Source of the DNA: an uncultured cyanobacterium
GTDB lineage: Bacteria; Cyanobacteriota; Cyanobacteriia; Phormidesmidales; Phormidesmidaceae
Reading direction: 5' to 3'
NCBI GenBank assembly: GCA_938029995.1
Contig: CALHGI010000622.1
Location: forward strand, 1-5,992
Length of the DNA: 5,992 nucleotides
Below the pieces are notes generated by a model, which ran no database searches, had not been told where the DNA came from, and was given only the letters and a program-made list of their open reading frames with translations. Positions within the stretch are counted from its first letter, which is position 1. Each line of letters begins with the position of its first letter. This document shows positions 4,791 through 5,992 of this stretch, piece after piece. The translations under genes and the position numbers were made by a program.

Positions 4791-5945
4791 ATGCACATTG
4801 CATGGATTGGTAAAAAATCCCCGTTTTGTGGAAACGTTACCTACGGTCGCGAGATTACAAATGCTCTGCTAGAGCGTGGTTACCGGGTAACATTTCTGCA
4901 TTTTGCGATGGATGAAGAGTCAGCGGACGAGCACGTTGGCTATGAAGAGGTTTCCTTACCCTTTATTTTCAAATCCCAGATTCTCATCATTCCTAGCTTT
5001 AGTTCAGCCCGACGCCTGGCTGAGGTGCTAGCCGAACTCAAGCCAGATCTGGTGCATGCCTCCCTGTCCCTGTCTCCCCTAGATTTTAAGCTGCCAGAAA
5101 TTTGTCACGAGCTGGGTATTCCCCTCGTGGCCACCTTCCATCCGGCCTTTGATCGTAAGCGGCGCAACCTGACTTCGGGCACCCAGCACTTTACCTATCA
5201 GCTATATGCCCCCCGTTTGGCTAATTACGATCGGGTGATTGTGTTCTCTCGCATTCAGCAAGACCTGTTGGTCAAGCTGGGGGTGCCTCCAGAACGGGTG
5301 GTGGTGATTCCCAACGGTGTGGATGTCTATCGATATGGCCCCGGTCCATCCCCCATTAAGCAGGAGTTTCGGGCTAATCAAATCTATGTGTATCAGGGCC
5401 GCCTAGCCATTGAGAAAAATGTGGAGTCGATGCTCAAGGGCTGGAAATTGGCCAACATGGGGCCGGGAAACAAGCTGCTGATTGTGGGCAGTGGCCCCTT
5501 GGAAATGGCGTTGAAAACTGCCTATGGCAAAGATGATTCGGTCATCTGGCTAGGGTTTGTTGCCGATGAACATCGGCGCATTGAGATTTTGCGGGGGGCC
5601 GATGCCTTTATTTTGCCGTCATTGGTGGAGGGGCTATCCCTGTCACTGCTGGAGGCGATGTCCTGTGGTTGTGCCTGCATTGCCACCGATGCTGGGGCCG
5701 ATGGAGAGGTCTTGGAAAATGGGGCTGGGATTGTGATTGACACCCAGCGTGTGGCCCAACAGTTGCAAACAATTTTTCCCCTGCTGCAGAATCATCCTGA
5801 GATGATTTCACTTCTGAGTAGTAAGGCTCGCCAGCGGGTGTTAGATCGCTACACCCTGGGTAAAAACATTACCCAGTTGGAAAATCTGTATGCCCAGATG
5901 GTGCCGAGCAAGGCCCGCTACTTCTTGCCCCAGCAGGTGGGCTAA
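4791..5945 (+). CDS. Family-4 (GT-B) glycosyltransferase
   Basis: This complete 384-residue, probably cytosolic or membrane-associated retaining glycosyltransferase moves a sugar from a nucleotide-sugar to an unknown acceptor (glycolipid or surface polysaccharide are typical). The N-terminal Rossmann domain starts MHIAWIGKKSPFCGNVTYGR with the Gly-rich acceptor-side loop GNVTYGRE (14-21), followed by ATFHPAFD (114-121) and the hinge VIPNGVDVYRYGPG (172-185). The donor domain has YQGRLAIEKN (201-210, the GR...K pair Arg204 and Lys209), LLIVGSGPLE (229-238), VIWLGFV (251-257) and the E-x7-E motif Glu280...Glu288 (EGLSLSLLE). No membrane helix or signal peptide is seen. The start is secure because the first beta strand begins at residue 2. 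From memory this N-terminal wording is common to a cyanobacterial group (Synechocystis sll1971-like), which is unconfirmed. It stands alone after a 272-bp spacer, so probably has its own promoter. Confidence 0.93.
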   Translation: MHIAWIGKKSPFCGNVTYGREITNALLERGYRVTFLHFAMDEESADEHVGYEEVSLPFIFKSQILIIPSFSSARRLAEVLAELKPDLVHASLSLSPLDFKLPEICHELGIPLVATFHPAFDRKRRNLTSGTQHFTYQLYAPRLANYDRVIVFSRIQQDLLVKLGVPPERVVVIPNGVDVYRYGPGPSPIKQEFRANQIYVYQGRLAIEKNVESMLKGWKLANMGPGNKLLIVGSGPLEMALKTAYGKDDSVIWLGFVADEHRRIEILRGADAFILPSLVEGLSLSLLEAMSCGCACIATDAGADGEVLENGAGIVIDTQRVAQQLQTIFPLLQNHPEMISLLSSKARQRVLDRYTLGKNITQLENLYAQMVPSKARYFLPQQVG

Positions 5946-5992
5946 TAGGATTGCCGTTGCTGATTTAGGGGATGAACCGATCTGGAAATGAC
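5946..5992. other. Right-edge spacer, no callable feature
   Basis: A second in-frame stop (TAG, 5946-5948) follows the TAA. An ATG at 5972 is open to the window end for seven codons after TTAGGG, which is too little to call a gene. No terminator hairpin is visible here. Confidence 0.4.

Overview
The window looks like ordinary chromosome from a cyanobacterium, probably a filamentous Leptolyngbya-like lineage. The genus is a guess. The cyanobacterial reading rests on two HIP1 octamers (GCGATCGC at 1138-1145 and 3757-3764), a family-4 glycosyltransferase with the N-terminus MHIAWIGKKSPFCGNVTY that I associate with cyanobacteria, and a double zinc-ribbon protein of cyanobacterial type beside 6-phosphogluconolactonase. 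No mobile element, CRISPR array, tRNA, rRNA or phage gene is visible.

Left part, minus strand (1-1253): the 5' portion of a gene for an N-terminal double zinc-ribbon protein with a Pro/Thr-rich linker runs off the left edge (1-253). It is preceded by a 232-bp spacer with a good -10 box and then by pgl, the second enzyme of the oxidative pentose phosphate pathway (486-1253).

Middle, plus strand (1254-4518): a 141-bp divergent spacer separates pgl from a tight cluster. The cluster holds a GT-A glycosyltransferase-like gene (1395-2174), recO (2175-3056, its ATG directly after the preceding stop) and a 12-helix MFS exporter (3046-4518, overlapping recO by 11 bp if its first ATG is used). The spacing suggests one transcript and coupled translation. 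However, a perfect 15-bp hairpin just past the recO stop could end that transcript, or could mean the exporter really starts further downstream. The glycosyltransferase-like protein lacks both aspartates that normally hold the nucleotide-sugar and metal.

Right part (4519-5992): a 272-bp, AT-richer spacer is rich in structure, with TTAAG direct repeats, a perfect GTTAAAC palindrome overlapping a candidate promoter, and a C-rich repeat abutting the start codon. It leads into a complete GT-B family-4 glycosyltransferase (4791-5945). The last 47 bases hold nothing I can call.

The genes do not form one recognisable pathway: they cover carbon metabolism, DNA repair, export and glycan synthesis. 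I do not see a clear undescribed multi-gene system. The most unusual items are the glycosyltransferase-like protein with lost aspartates next to recO, and the folded or repeated DNA around the MFS gene and in the 4519-4790 spacer.
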